Made by a program: the position numbers and the translations under genes. Positions 15,934 to 24,084 of a stretch of 64,000 nt of DNA are shown here, piece after piece; within the stretch, counting starts at the first letter, position 1; every line of letters starts with the position of its first letter. The notes beneath the pieces are model-generated. The model was not told the origin of the DNA, did no database searches, and was given only the letters and a program-made list of their open reading frames with translations. Origin of the DNA: Anaerolineae bacterium (GTDB lineage Bacteria; Chloroflexota; Anaerolineae; JAFGEY01); contig JAFGIE010000045.1 of the NCBI GenBank assembly GCA_016929775.1, positions 1 through 64,000 on the forward strand, given 5' to 3'.

Positions 15934-16386
15934 ATGAGCCTGCAAGAGCAGTTGGCGGCTGACCTCAAGGTTGCCCTGCGCGAAAAGGATGACGCGCGCA
16001 AGAGCGCGATCCGCATGGCGCTCGCAGCTCTCAAGTACGCGCGCGTCGCAGTGAACCGCGATCTGACGCAAGACGAGATGCTCGGCGCCCTGAGCAAAGA
16101 GGTCGCACAGCGCCACAAGGCGATGGAAGAGTTCAGGCAGGGCGGGCGCGCAGACCTGGTCGAACGCGAGCGGATCGAGCTGGACATCCTCGAGGCGTAC
16201 CTGCCCCAGCCGCTGACGGAGGACGAGATCATCGAGCTGGCGCGCGAGGTGATCGCCGAGGTCGGCGCATCGGGCCCGAAGGACATGGGGCAGGTGATGC
16301 GCGCCATCATGCCCCGCGTCCGCGGGCGCGCGGATGGGAGCCACGTGAACCAGATCGTGCGCCAGCTGCTCCAATCGGGCGGCTGA
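15934..16386 (+). CDS. YqeY/GatB-like domain protein
   Basis: A 150-residue protein of the YqeY family, related to the tRNA-binding C-terminal domain of the GatB amidotransferase subunit. Recognisable pieces are the MSLQEQLAADLKVALREKD start, SAIRMALAALKYA and the conserved end MGQVMRAIMPRVRGRADGS. Its function is unproven; a role in tRNA-dependent amidation or tRNA binding is usually proposed. GGAGGAG precedes the ATG at 15934. It stands before pgpH, as in many Gram-positive genomes where yqeY precedes the yqfF/yqfG/dgkA cluster. Confidence 0.9.
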   Translation: MSLQEQLAADLKVALREKDDARKSAIRMALAALKYARVAVNRDLTQDEMLGALSKEVAQRHKAMEEFRQGGRADLVERERIELDILEAYLPQPLTEDEIIELAREVIAEVGASGPKDMGQVMRAIMPRVRGRADGSHVNQIVRQLLQSGG

Positions 16387-16422
16387 GATGCTGGGCCTGG
16401 GCACAGGGTAAGGGAGAGGGTC

Positions 16423-18660
16423 GTGGCAAAGGCGCGCGTCCGTTCGAGATGGCCTCCGCGCTTGCTGGCGCTGTTCGCCGTCCTGCTGGCAGCGGGCCTC
16501 GGGTTGATCCTGTCCTCGGACCTCTTGCTTGCCCAGCGCCTGTCGATCGAGCCCGGGCAGGCGGCGAACGAGGACATTACCGCGCCGCGCCGGATCGAGT
16601 TCGAGAGCGAGATCCTCACCGAAGCCGCGCGTCGGGCTGCGCTTGCCGGGGCGCCGCGCATCTACCGCGACCTCGATCGCCAGGTTGGGCGTCTGCAGGC
16701 GAGCAAGGCGCTCAACATCCTCAATTTCGTAGAGTCGGTGCGCGCCGATCCCTATGCCACCTCCGCGTACCAGCGGTCGTGCCTGGCGGCGATCGAGGCG
16801 GTCCAGCTCTCTCCACAGGTGATTAGCGACACGCTCTCGCTGAGCGACGACCAGTGGCGAGCTGTACACAACGAGACACGCGAGGTGCTGGCGCGGGTCA
16901 TGCAGGAGGAGATCAAGTCGGGACAGGAGGACGCGGCGCGGCGTAGCGTGCGTGCCCTGATCGACTTTGAGCTCAACGAACCGCAGACCGCGATCGTGAA
17001 CGAGATCGTGAGTGGCCTGGTGGTCGCCAATCGCGTCTACGACGCGGAGGCCACAGAAGCGGCGCGCGCGGAGGCCCTCGAGAGCGTCGAACCGCAGATG
17101 CGGGTCCTCAAAGAGAACCAGATCATTGTGCGCAGCAACGAGATCGTCACCGACCTGCAGATCGAGGCGCTCCAGGCGGCGGGATTGCTGACCCTCGAAG
17201 CGGACTGGGTTGCCGTCGGCGGGACGTTCCTCTTTAGCCTAGGGCCGGTCGTGGGGATCAGCGTCTATCTGTGGCACAACGAGCGCGATCTGCTCACGCG
17301 TCCTCACCACCTGTTGCTCCTTCTCTTGTTGCTCCTAACCTTTGCTCTCTTGGCCAAGTGGAGCGCACCGTTGGCGCGCTGGCAGCAGTACATGCTGCCC
17401 CTGGCGACGTTGGGCATGTTGGTCACTGTGTTGTTCGGGGTGCGGCTTGGCCTGGTCTCGCAGGTCGCGCTCTGCTTGATCGTGCTCTACCTCGGGCAGG
17501 GGCGCATCGACCTATTTGTCTACCACCTGGCAGGCGGTCTGGTGGGCCTCTTTGCGCTGCGGCAGGTGAGGCGGATGAACGCCTTCATGTGGGCCGGCTC
17601 TTACCAGATCCTGGTCAACGTGGTGACCGCGGCTGCGTTCTTGCTCGTCGAAGGAGAGCTTGGGTCGCTGCAAGCGGGACAGCTGGCCCTGAGCAGCGTG
17701 GCGAACGGCGCGCTGTCTGCGGTGGTGGCGCTGGGAGGCTACTACCTGCTCGGCATGTCGTTCAATATCACGACCACCCTCCAGTTGATCGACTTGGCGC
17801 GCCCCACCCACCCCGCGATGCGCGAACTGCTGCTCAAAGCGCCGGGCACCTACCATCACAGCATCATGGTCGGGAATATGGCCGAGCAGGCGGCGGAGGC
17901 TGTGGGCGCCAATGCCCTCTTGGCCCGCGTGGGCGCCTTCTATCACGACATCGGCAAGACGGTGCGCCCCTACTTTTTCACCGAGAACCAGATGGAGGGC
18001 TCCAACCCGCACGACCTTCTCGATCCCAGCACCAGCGCGCAGATCATCCGCCGGCACACCAGCGATGGCCTCGACCTGGCGCGGAGTAGGTACCATCTCC
18101 CAAAGGCGATCCAGGCTTTCATCGCCGAGCATCACGGCACATCTGAGATCGGCTTCTTTTACCAAAAGGCGCTCCAGCAGTATGGGGAGGGTGGGTTCAA
18201 CGAGGCGGACTATCGCCACTATGGCCCGACGCCGCAGAGTAAAGAGACGGCGATCGTCATGATGGCGGACAGCTGCGAGGCTGCGGTGCGCAGCGTGCAC
18301 CCGCGCGATCCCGAGGCGCTGGAGCGGCTGATCGAAAAGATCATCTCCAACATGCTCGCCAAGGGCCAGCTGGACGCAACGCCGCTCACCCTGCGCGAGA
18401 TCAGCGCGATCAAGTCCTCGTTCGTCAACACCCTCCAGGGCGCCTTCCATCCCCGCGTGCGCTACCCCGGCTTTGACGAGCCGGCGGGGCTGCCCGCCCA
18501 GGAGGCAGGCAGTGCGATCGAGGCGGGACAGGGCGGAGCGGATTCCCTTCCTGCCGGCGAGGCGGAGCAGGGGGCGGCGCGCGCCCTGTCGGCGGAGAGC
18601 GAAGCAAGCGTGGAGCGCCAAGATGCGCCGTCAGGCGCAGGAGAGAGCGACGGTGATTGA
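16423..18660 (+). CDS. pgpH: 7TM-HD cyclic-di-AMP phosphodiesterase, PgpH family
   Basis: A 745-residue membrane phosphodiesterase that hydrolyses cyclic-di-AMP in characterised homologues. Layout: N-terminal TM (about 14-31), an extracellular 7TMR-HDED domain (to about 255), seven TM helices (about 265-440) and a cytosolic HD domain. The metal-binding residues are seen in YHHSIMVGNMAEQAA (about 476-490) and FYHDIGKT (His-Asp near residue 507), followed by ENQMEGSNPHD and AEHHGT. The last 80 residues are acidic and Ala-rich and are probably disordered. GTG start at 16423 behind AAGGGAGAG. It overlaps ybeY by 8 nt, which is the classical pgpH-ybeY linkage. It should lower the signal sensed by the riboswitch and DarA-type receptor 7-10 kb upstream. 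Confidence 0.93.
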   Translation: MAKARVRSRWPPRLLALFAVLLAAGLGLILSSDLLLAQRLSIEPGQAANEDITAPRRIEFESEILTEAARRAALAGAPRIYRDLDRQVGRLQASKALNILNFVESVRADPYATSAYQRSCLAAIEAVQLSPQVISDTLSLSDDQWRAVHNETREVLARVMQEEIKSGQEDAARRSVRALIDFELNEPQTAIVNEIVSGLVVANRVYDAEATEAARAEALESVEPQMRVLKENQIIVRSNEIVTDLQIEALQAAGLLTLEADWVAVGGTFLFSLGPVVGISVYLWHNERDLLTRPHHLLLLLLLLLTFALLAKWSAPLARWQQYMLPLATLGMLVTVLFGVRLGLVSQVALCLIVLYLGQGRIDLFVYHLAGGLVGLFALRQVRRMNAFMWAGSYQILVNVVTAAAFLLVEGELGSLQAGQLALSSVANGALSAVVALGGYYLLGMSFNITTTLQLIDLARPTHPAMRELLLKAPGTYHHSIMVGNMAEQAAEAVGANALLARVGAFYHDIGKTVRPYFFTENQMEGSNPHDLLDPSTSAQIIRRHTSDGLDLARSRYHLPKAIQAFIAEHHGTSEIGFFYQKALQQYGEGGFNEADYRHYGPTPQSKETAIVMMADSCEAAVRSVHPRDPEALERLIEKIISNMLAKGQLDATPLTLREISAIKSSFVNTLQGAFHPRVRYPGFDEPAGLPAQEAGSAIEAGQGGADSLPAGEAEQGAARALSAESEASVERQDAPSGAGESDGD

Positions 18661-19102
18661 CGTCCTGGTGCGGGATGCCTTTGAGAAAGAGGTCGATGCC
18701 GGCGAGGTCGAACGCCTGGCAAGGGCGGTGCTCGATGCCGAGGGGGTCGGCGTCGAGGCCTCGCTGACTATCGTGATCACGGACGATGCCGAGATCCACG
18801 ACCTCAACCGCCAGTTCCGTGCCGTCGATGCCCCGACCGATGTCCTCGCGTTCGCCGACGATGCCCCCGATGCGCGCTTTGTGGACGGATCGTCCGCGGA
18901 GCCCTACTTGGGCGACGTGATCGTCTCCTACCCGCGCGCATGCGAGCAGGCGGCGGAACAGGGACACGACGTTGGCGCGGAACTGCGCTTGCTCGTCGTA
19001 CACGGCGTGCTCCATCTGCTGGGCTACGACCACGCCACCCCAGACCAAGAACGCGCCATGTGGGCGCGCCAGGATGCGATCCTGGCGCGCGGACCGGCAT
19101 AG
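18653..19102 (+). CDS. ybeY: Endoribonuclease YbeY, rRNA maturation factor
   Basis: A 149-residue metal-dependent endoribonuclease for 16S rRNA maturation and ribosome quality control. It carries the zinc triad HGVLHLLGYDH (H-x3-H-x5-H) near the C-terminus, plus the family segments ITDDAEIHDLNRQFR and PTDVLAFA. I prefer the GTG at 18653 (MIDVLVRDAF, a typical YbeY start) with AGGAGAGAG upstream; an in-frame ATG at 18623 is possible. The start overlaps the pgpH stop by 8 nt, so translation is coupled. Confidence 0.93.
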   Translation: MIDVLVRDAFEKEVDAGEVERLARAVLDAEGVGVEASLTIVITDDAEIHDLNRQFRAVDAPTDVLAFADDAPDARFVDGSSAEPYLGDVIVSYPRACEQAAEQGHDVGAELRLLVVHGVLHLLGYDHATPDQERAMWARQDAILARGPA

Positions 19103-19105
19103 CCC

Positions 19106-19522
19106 ATGGACGACACGATGCGGGCCCGCGCCGGCAGACCAGAGGAGCCGTGCACGCTGAGAAATAGCTTTCGTTACGCCATCGCCGGGCTGTGGTACGC
19201 GATCCGGACGCAGCGCAACATGCGCGTTCATCTCTCGATCCTGGTCGTGGTGCTGGGGCTTGGCCTCTACCTGGGCCTTCCTTGGCTGCACTGGGCAGTG
19301 CTCGCCCTGACGAGCGGCTTTGTCCTCGTGGCAGAGCTGTTCAATACCGTTGCCGAAGCGGCGCTGGACGCGGCGACGCCCTACTATCACCCTCTGGTCA
19401 AGGTTGCCAAGGACGTGGCGGCGGGCGCGGTGCTCCTCACGGCGATCGTCTCCCTGGTCGTCGGCCTCATGGTCCTCGGGCCTCCGCTCTGGCAGCGCCT
19501 CACTGCGCTGCTGGGCCTGTAG
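19106..19522 (+). CDS. dgkA: Diacylglycerol/undecaprenol kinase family protein
   Basis: A 138-residue membrane kinase with three TM helices. The family signature ELFNTVAEAALDAATPYYHP and VKVAKDVAAGAVLL holds the catalytic Glu and the metal-binding Glu/Asp residues. Gram-positive type homologues phosphorylate undecaprenol, recycling the wall carrier lipid, rather than diacylglycerol. The gene begins 3 nt after ybeY. No good ribosome site precedes the ATG at 19106, and an ATG at 19118 is an alternative. It completes the conserved pgpH-ybeY-dgkA block. Confidence 0.92.
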   Translation: MDDTMRARAGRPEEPCTLRNSFRYAIAGLWYAIRTQRNMRVHLSILVVVLGLGLYLGLPWLHWAVLALTSGFVLVAELFNTVAEAALDAATPYYHPLVKVAKDVAAGAVLLTAIVSLVVGLMVLGPPLWQRLTALLGL

Positions 19523-19532
19523 CGATATTGCA

Positions 19533-19561
19533 TTGTCATCCCCCCCTTTTGATGCTATAAT
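19533..19561 (+). promoter_or_regulatory. Promoter of the STAS-STAS-rtcB run
   Basis: TTGTCA (19533-19538), 17-nt spacer, TATAAT (19556-19561) preceded by TGC (extended -10). Confidence 0.72.
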
Positions 19562-19699
19562 AGGCATAGGGGTGCGCTCTGGGCTTTCCTGATGCGCGCC
19601 GTCTGGCTACCCGCGCGCTCGCCTGGGCGCAACTCACGCGCATCCTGGGCAGCGCATCGCCCCCACGCGAGTCCACGGCAACGTGCATCGAGGTGTCCA

Positions 19700-20824
19700 G
19701 TGTTCGCCTGGCAGCGAGAGTTCCTACAGCGTGTACGCAACCTGATCGACCCACCCTTGGCGGACGAGGTGGCGTCGTACCGTCGACGGTGGCTCCGACG
19801 CACGACCGCCGGGCTGGGCTTGTTCGGCCTGCTTGGCCTGTCGGGAGGCGCACTGCTGCTCCTGCTCGACGAGCGCTGGGGGCTGTTCGCGCTCGGCTGC
19901 GGGGCAGTTGCGGTGGCGCTCAGTGCCGCGGCGTACGCGCTCCTGCGCTACGGCTACGTGTGGTGGGCGGGTCACGTCCCAGCGCTGGCAGCGTGGGCAG
20001 GCGTGAGCGGCGTGCTCTGGTTCGGGGGGTGGGGGGGCGTGCTCAGCGCGGGCTATGCGCTCGCCATCGCCCTCGCCGTCCTCTTTGCTGGGCCGGTGGG
20101 CGGCGTGCTCTGGACCGCAGCGAGCGTGCTGGCGTACGCCGTGATGAGCGATCCGGCGCTCTCCGCCCTGCGCGGCGACCTGTTCCCGGGTCCCGGTGCG
20201 GCGCCACGGCTGGACATCGTCCTGCTTGGCGCGGTGTGGATCGCGCTCTTGGCGCTGATCGCCGCCCTCGAGCGTCGGCTGCGATCGACCGCTGCGCACC
20301 GGGCGCAAGAGGCGCACGATCACGCTGCCGAGCGGGAGGCGGCGACGCGCGCTCGCCAGGAGATGCTCGCCCAGTTCGCGCGGCAGGTCGACCGGGAGCG
20401 CGCCCTGCTTGCCGCGGTGCAGCAGGTCGATACGCCGGTCCTGCCCCTTGACGCGCGCGCCGTGCTCGTACCATTGAGCGGACAGCTCGACGAGGTGCGC
20501 GCGGAGCGGCTGATCGACGCGCTGCTCGCCGGCGTCGATCGCTACCACGCCGATCGCGTGCTGATCGACCTGAGCGGGTTGGTCGCGCTGGATGCGAGAG
20601 CTGCCGCTGCCCTGGTCCGCGCCATCCAGGGCGCGCGCCTGGTGGGGAGCGCCTGTGTGCTGGTCGGCGTGCGCCCTCCCGTAGCGCGCGCGCTGGCGGC
20701 GCTCGACGCCGACTTGGCGTCGATCTCGACCTATCCGACGCTGCGCGAGGGTCTGGCTGCTGTGCGCGAGGCCGATCGGGCGGGGCAGCTGAGCCCCCGA
20801 CCCGAGCGAGCGCGTACGGCGTGA
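19700..20824 (+). CDS. Membrane protein with RsbR-like STAS domain, no phospho-Thr
   Basis: A 374-residue protein with about five or six TM helices (residues 35-190), a charged coiled coil (about 195-245) and a C-terminal STAS domain (about 255-360). The domain shows the RsbR-type core TPVLPLDARAVLVPLSGQLD followed by RAERLIDALL. In RsbR proteins the phosphorylated Thr lies in a D-T-x-V-A motif; here the site reads LDARAAA, so it cannot accept phosphate there. It may be a fixed-state stressosome component or an unrelated scaffold. The GTG at 19700 (GAGGTG 5 nt upstream) is preferred over the ATG at 19592, which would add a basic low-complexity segment. The next STAS gene follows after 16 nt. 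Confidence 0.75.
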   Translation: MFAWQREFLQRVRNLIDPPLADEVASYRRRWLRRTTAGLGLFGLLGLSGGALLLLLDERWGLFALGCGAVAVALSAAAYALLRYGYVWWAGHVPALAAWAGVSGVLWFGGWGGVLSAGYALAIALAVLFAGPVGGVLWTAASVLAYAVMSDPALSALRGDLFPGPGAAPRLDIVLLGAVWIALLALIAALERRLRSTAAHRAQEAHDHAAEREAATRARQEMLAQFARQVDRERALLAAVQQVDTPVLPLDARAVLVPLSGQLDEVRAERLIDALLAGVDRYHADRVLIDLSGLVALDARAAAALVRAIQGARLVGSACVLVGVRPPVARALAALDADLASISTYPTLREGLAAVREADRAGQLSPRPERARTA

Positions 20825-20840
20825 GCGAGGTCGTGCTGAC

Positions 20841-21995
20841 ATGGACTGGATGACCCAGCTCGAGGCCTGGTTGCGTCGCTGGTTCGCGCCCCGATCGCGG
20901 AACCAGTGGCAGGCCTTGCGCGAGCGCGTGATCTATACGCTCTCCCTGCCCCTGCTGGTCGTGTTTGCGCTCCTCGCAGCCGTCGATGGCATGCTGCTTT
21001 TGGTCGGCGAAGGGGCGGTAGCCGATCTGTTAGCCGATCTATTCGGGATGGTTTCCATGGCTGCGGTGTACGCGATCACGCGCCGCGGCTGGATCCGCCT
21101 GGGCAGCCTGTCGCTGGTCTTCATCTACCTCGATCTCGTGGTGTTCTATATCCTGCGCCAGGGAAGCGCCAGCATCAACTCGGTCTTGTTTGTGGTCGCG
21201 ATTATCGCATCTGGCTTTGCCCTGGGTTGGCTCGCGGCGTTCATCGTAGCCACCGTGTCCACCAGCTTGTATGGCTTGGCGGCGTTCTTGGAGGTGCAGC
21301 GCGCCCTCGTGCCCTTTGCGCTGGGCCCGCTAGCTCGCCAGGTTGCGGTCTTTGGGGGTGTGGCCTATCTTTGCGCTGCCCTGGTCGCCGTCTTTGAGCG
21401 CTGGTCCTATCGTTCCATGCGCGGCTATGCGCACGCGCTCGCGCGCGAGCGCGTGGCGCTCCAGGCAGCGGATCGCGAGCGCCGGATGCTGGTCCAGTCG
21501 CTGCAGGAGCAGGTCGCGGCGCAGCGCCAGCTGGTCGCTAACCTGAGCGCGGAACGCGAAGAGCAGGTGGACGTGCGCGCTGCGCTGCGCGAGCTGGCGA
21601 CGCCGGTCATGCCCATCCTCGACCGCGTGGTTGTGGCTCCGGTTGTCGGCGATCTGGACGCCGACCGGGCCGAGGGGCTCTTGCGCGACGTGCTCGACGG
21701 CGTCGAGCAGCACGAGGCGTGGCTTGCGATCCTCGACCTGACCGCGGTCTCGCGCCTGGACGGGAGCGCGGCAGACGGACTGCGCCGCCTGGTGGACGGC
21801 GCGGGCTTGGTCGGCGCAGAGTGCGTGCTTGCCGGCGTGCGTCCCGCCGTGGCGCGCGCCATGCTCGACCTGGACGTCCCGCCCGACGTGATCTGCCGGC
21901 GCGATCTACAGAGTGCGCTGCGATATGCCTTGCAGCGTGCTGGCGCGCGGATCGTGCCGCTCTCCTCCCGCGCCGAGCGAGATGGGCGTGGATGA
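20841..21995 (+). CDS. Membrane protein with RsbR-like STAS domain, no phospho-Thr
   Basis: A 384-residue paralogue of the preceding protein: about six TM helices (residues 28-185), a coiled coil (about 195-245) and a STAS domain (about 250-365) with ATPVMPILDRVVVAPVVGDL and DRAEGLLRDVL. The RsbR phospho-site position reads LDGSAAD, with Gly instead of Thr; the Ser next to it is the only nearby acceptor. The membrane part suggests a role in linking an envelope signal to STAS-STAS assembly. It is co-directional with the neighbouring STAS gene and rtcB and probably co-transcribed with them. Confidence 0.75.
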   Translation: MDWMTQLEAWLRRWFAPRSRNQWQALRERVIYTLSLPLLVVFALLAAVDGMLLLVGEGAVADLLADLFGMVSMAAVYAITRRGWIRLGSLSLVFIYLDLVVFYILRQGSASINSVLFVVAIIASGFALGWLAAFIVATVSTSLYGLAAFLEVQRALVPFALGPLARQVAVFGGVAYLCAALVAVFERWSYRSMRGYAHALARERVALQAADRERRMLVQSLQEQVAAQRQLVANLSAEREEQVDVRAALRELATPVMPILDRVVVAPVVGDLDADRAEGLLRDVLDGVEQHEAWLAILDLTAVSRLDGSAADGLRRLVDGAGLVGAECVLAGVRPAVARAMLDLDVPPDVICRRDLQSALRYALQRAGARIVPLSSRAERDGRG

Positions 21996-22065
21996 CGGCG
22001 TCTGCGCCGGCGGTTGTTCGCAGGCGTCCGTCCGTGTGTTGGAAGCGAGAGAAGTGAGGGAACCG

Positions 22066-23541
22066 ATGAGCACCATACACGTCAACGATGAGATCGAGAT
22101 CCGCCAAGTAGAACCCTATCTGTGGGAGGTCGTGCAGCAGGGCGAGATGCGCGTGCCGGGACGCATCTACACCGATGCGGACGGCATCCGCGACTTGGCG
22201 AGCGAGGTTCAGGAAGGCAAGGTCTGGAATGCGCTGCGCCAGGTGGTCAACGTCGCCTGCCTGCCCGGCATCCAGGAGGCCTCGTTGGCGATGGCTGACG
22301 TGCATCCCGGCTACGGCTTCCCGATCGGGGGCGTTGGCGCCTTTGACCTGGAAGAGGGGGTGGTCAGCGTAGCCGGGGTGGGCTATGACATCAACTGCGG
22401 CGTGCGCACGCTGCGCACGCCCCTCCGCCGTGCGGAGGTCGAGCCCGTGAAGGAGAAACTTGCCGACGCGCTGTTCCGCGACGTGCCTGCTGGGCTCGGC
22501 TCCAAGGGCGACATCCGCTTGACCATGCGCGAGATGGACCGTCTGCTGGTGGCGGGGGCCCGGTGGGTGGTCGAGCACGGCTATGGGCTGCCGGCTGACC
22601 TCGCGTACGTCGAGGAAGGGGGATGCATTGCGGGCGCCGATCCAGCCGTCGTGAGTGACAAGGCCAAGGAACGCGAACTCCAGCAGATCGGTTCGCTTGG
22701 CTCGGGCAACCACTACCTCGAAGTCCAGTGGGTCGAAGAGATCCTGGATCGCGATGCGGCGGCAGCCTATGGCCTCTTCCCCGACCAGGTCCTGATCAGC
22801 ATCCACTCGGGGAGCCGCGCCCTGGGACACCAGATCGGGACGGACTATCTCTCGGTGCTCGATGCCGCGAGCCGCAAGTACGGGATCCCGATCCGCGAGC
22901 GCGAGCTGGTGTGCGCGCCGGTGGATAGCCCCGAGGGGCGACGCTACATGAGCGCCGTCAACTGCGGGATCAACGTCGCATTCGCGAACCGGCAGGCCCT
23001 GGCGCACTTGGCGCGCGAAACCTTCCATCGCGTACTCGGCATCGCGCGCGAGGAGGTGGCTACGCTGTACGAGGTGGCGCACAACACCGCCAAGGTCGAG
23101 GAGCACCTGGTCGGCGGTGCGCACAAGCGCGTCGTGGTCCACCGCAAGGGCGCAACGCGCGCCTTTGGGCCCGGTCACCCACAGCTGCCCGCCGCCTACC
23201 GCGGGGTGGGTCAGCCGGTGCTCGTTGGCGGTACGATGGGCACCTCGTCCTACATCCTGCGCGGGACCGAGAAAGCCATGGCGGAGACCTTTGGCAGCGC
23301 GCTCCATGGCGCGGGGCGGCTCATGTCGCGCAACCAAGCCATCAAGCGCTTCCGCGCCGATCAGATGACGCGTGACCTGGCGCGCGACGGGATCGTGATC
23401 CGTGGGCACTCAAAGAGAGGCCTGGCAGAAGAGGCCCCGGGCGCGTACAAGGATGTGCGGAACGTGGTCGGCATCATGCACGACGCCGGCATCATCCGCC
23501 GGGTGGCACGCGTCCGCCCCATGGTCTGCATCAAGGGCTGA
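22066..23541 (+). CDS. rtcB: RtcB family RNA-splicing ligase
   Basis: A 491-residue GTP-dependent ligase that joins 2',3'-cyclic phosphate or 3'-phosphate ends to 5'-OH ends. The metal-binding Cys is in YDINCGVR (Cys 111), followed by GSGNHYLEVQ, HSGSRALGHQ, HNTAKVEEH and GTMGTSSYILRG, and the guanylated His is in HGAGRLMSR (His 414). All catalytic positions appear intact. The ATG at 22066 follows GTGAGGGA; the frame is open further upstream without a better start. No archease or rtcA gene adjoins. It is 70 nt after a STAS gene, so shared transcription is likely, though a functional link is not evident. Confidence 0.95.
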   Translation: MSTIHVNDEIEIRQVEPYLWEVVQQGEMRVPGRIYTDADGIRDLASEVQEGKVWNALRQVVNVACLPGIQEASLAMADVHPGYGFPIGGVGAFDLEEGVVSVAGVGYDINCGVRTLRTPLRRAEVEPVKEKLADALFRDVPAGLGSKGDIRLTMREMDRLLVAGARWVVEHGYGLPADLAYVEEGGCIAGADPAVVSDKAKERELQQIGSLGSGNHYLEVQWVEEILDRDAAAAYGLFPDQVLISIHSGSRALGHQIGTDYLSVLDAASRKYGIPIRERELVCAPVDSPEGRRYMSAVNCGINVAFANRQALAHLARETFHRVLGIAREEVATLYEVAHNTAKVEEHLVGGAHKRVVVHRKGATRAFGPGHPQLPAAYRGVGQPVLVGGTMGTSSYILRGTEKAMAETFGSALHGAGRLMSRNQAIKRFRADQMTRDLARDGIVIRGHSKRGLAEEAPGAYKDVRNVVGIMHDAGIIRRVARVRPMVCIKG

Positions 23542-23556
23542 CCCTGAACCGCCGCT

Positions 23557-23586
23557 TTGTGGGGCAGGCCGAAGCCGTGGTATAAT
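23557..23586 (+). promoter_or_regulatory. Promoter of the response regulator/kinase pair
   Basis: TTGTGG (23557-23562), 18-nt spacer, TATAAT (23581-23586) preceded by TGG (extended -10). Confidence 0.6.
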
Positions 23587-23602
23587 AGCTGCCTGGTGCG
23601 GA

Positions 23603-23629
23603 GAGGGTGCGTTTGAGAGACGCACCCTC
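23603..23629 (+). promoter_or_regulatory. Perfect hairpin in the 5' leader of the response regulator
   Basis: GAGGGTGCGT (23603-23612) and ACGCACCCTC (23620-23629) are exact inverted repeats around a 7-nt loop, starting about 10 nt after the predicted transcription start and 27 nt before the GTG start codon. There is no T-tract. It could stabilise the mRNA or bind a protein. Confidence 0.6.
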
Positions 23630-23655
23630 CCCTCAGGTTCTGGGGGCTGTTCAGT

Positions 23656-24048
23656 GTGGCTACCGTCCTGATCGTCGATGACAACCAGTCGTTCCGCCAG
23701 CTGAATGCCGAGTTCCTGCGCATGGACGGGCACCGGGTGCTGACCGCGAGCAATGGGCGCGAGACGCTCGAGCTCGTCCGTCGAGAGCGTCCCGACATCG
23801 TGTTACTCGACATCATGATGCCCGGGATCGACGGCTACGAGATCTGCCGCGAGATCAAGGCCGATCCAGAGACCGCGCGCACGGTCGTGGTCATGGTCAC
23901 GGCTCTGCCGTCCAGCGCGCGGTACAAGAGCCTCCAGGCGGGGGCGGATGAACACGTCAGCAAGCCTGTGGCGTCGCGCGACTTGCGTGCGATCGTCAAT
24001 CGCTGGTCCGGGCACGCGTCCCTCGTGGACGGCGCCCGAGCCAGCTGA
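23656..24048 (+). CDS. Single-domain response regulator
   Basis: A 130-residue stand-alone receiver domain. It has the acidic pair VDDN (residues 7-10), the phospho-acceptor Asp 52 in VLLDIMMPGIDG, the Thr of TALP and the Lys of SKPV. It has no output domain, so it must act by protein contact, like CheY or Spo0F. GTG start at 23656. The Ser/Thr kinase gene begins 36 nt later, so the two probably share a transcript; crosstalk between the kinase and this receiver is a reasonable inference. No histidine kinase is nearby. Confidence 0.9.
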   Translation: MATVLIVDDNQSFRQLNAEFLRMDGHRVLTASNGRETLELVRRERPDIVLLDIMMPGIDGYEICREIKADPETARTVVVMVTALPSSARYKSLQAGADEHVSKPVASRDLRAIVNRWSGHASLVDGARAS

Positions 24049-24084
24049 TCGAGCACGTGCACAGCCTAGGGAGAGCAGCGATCG

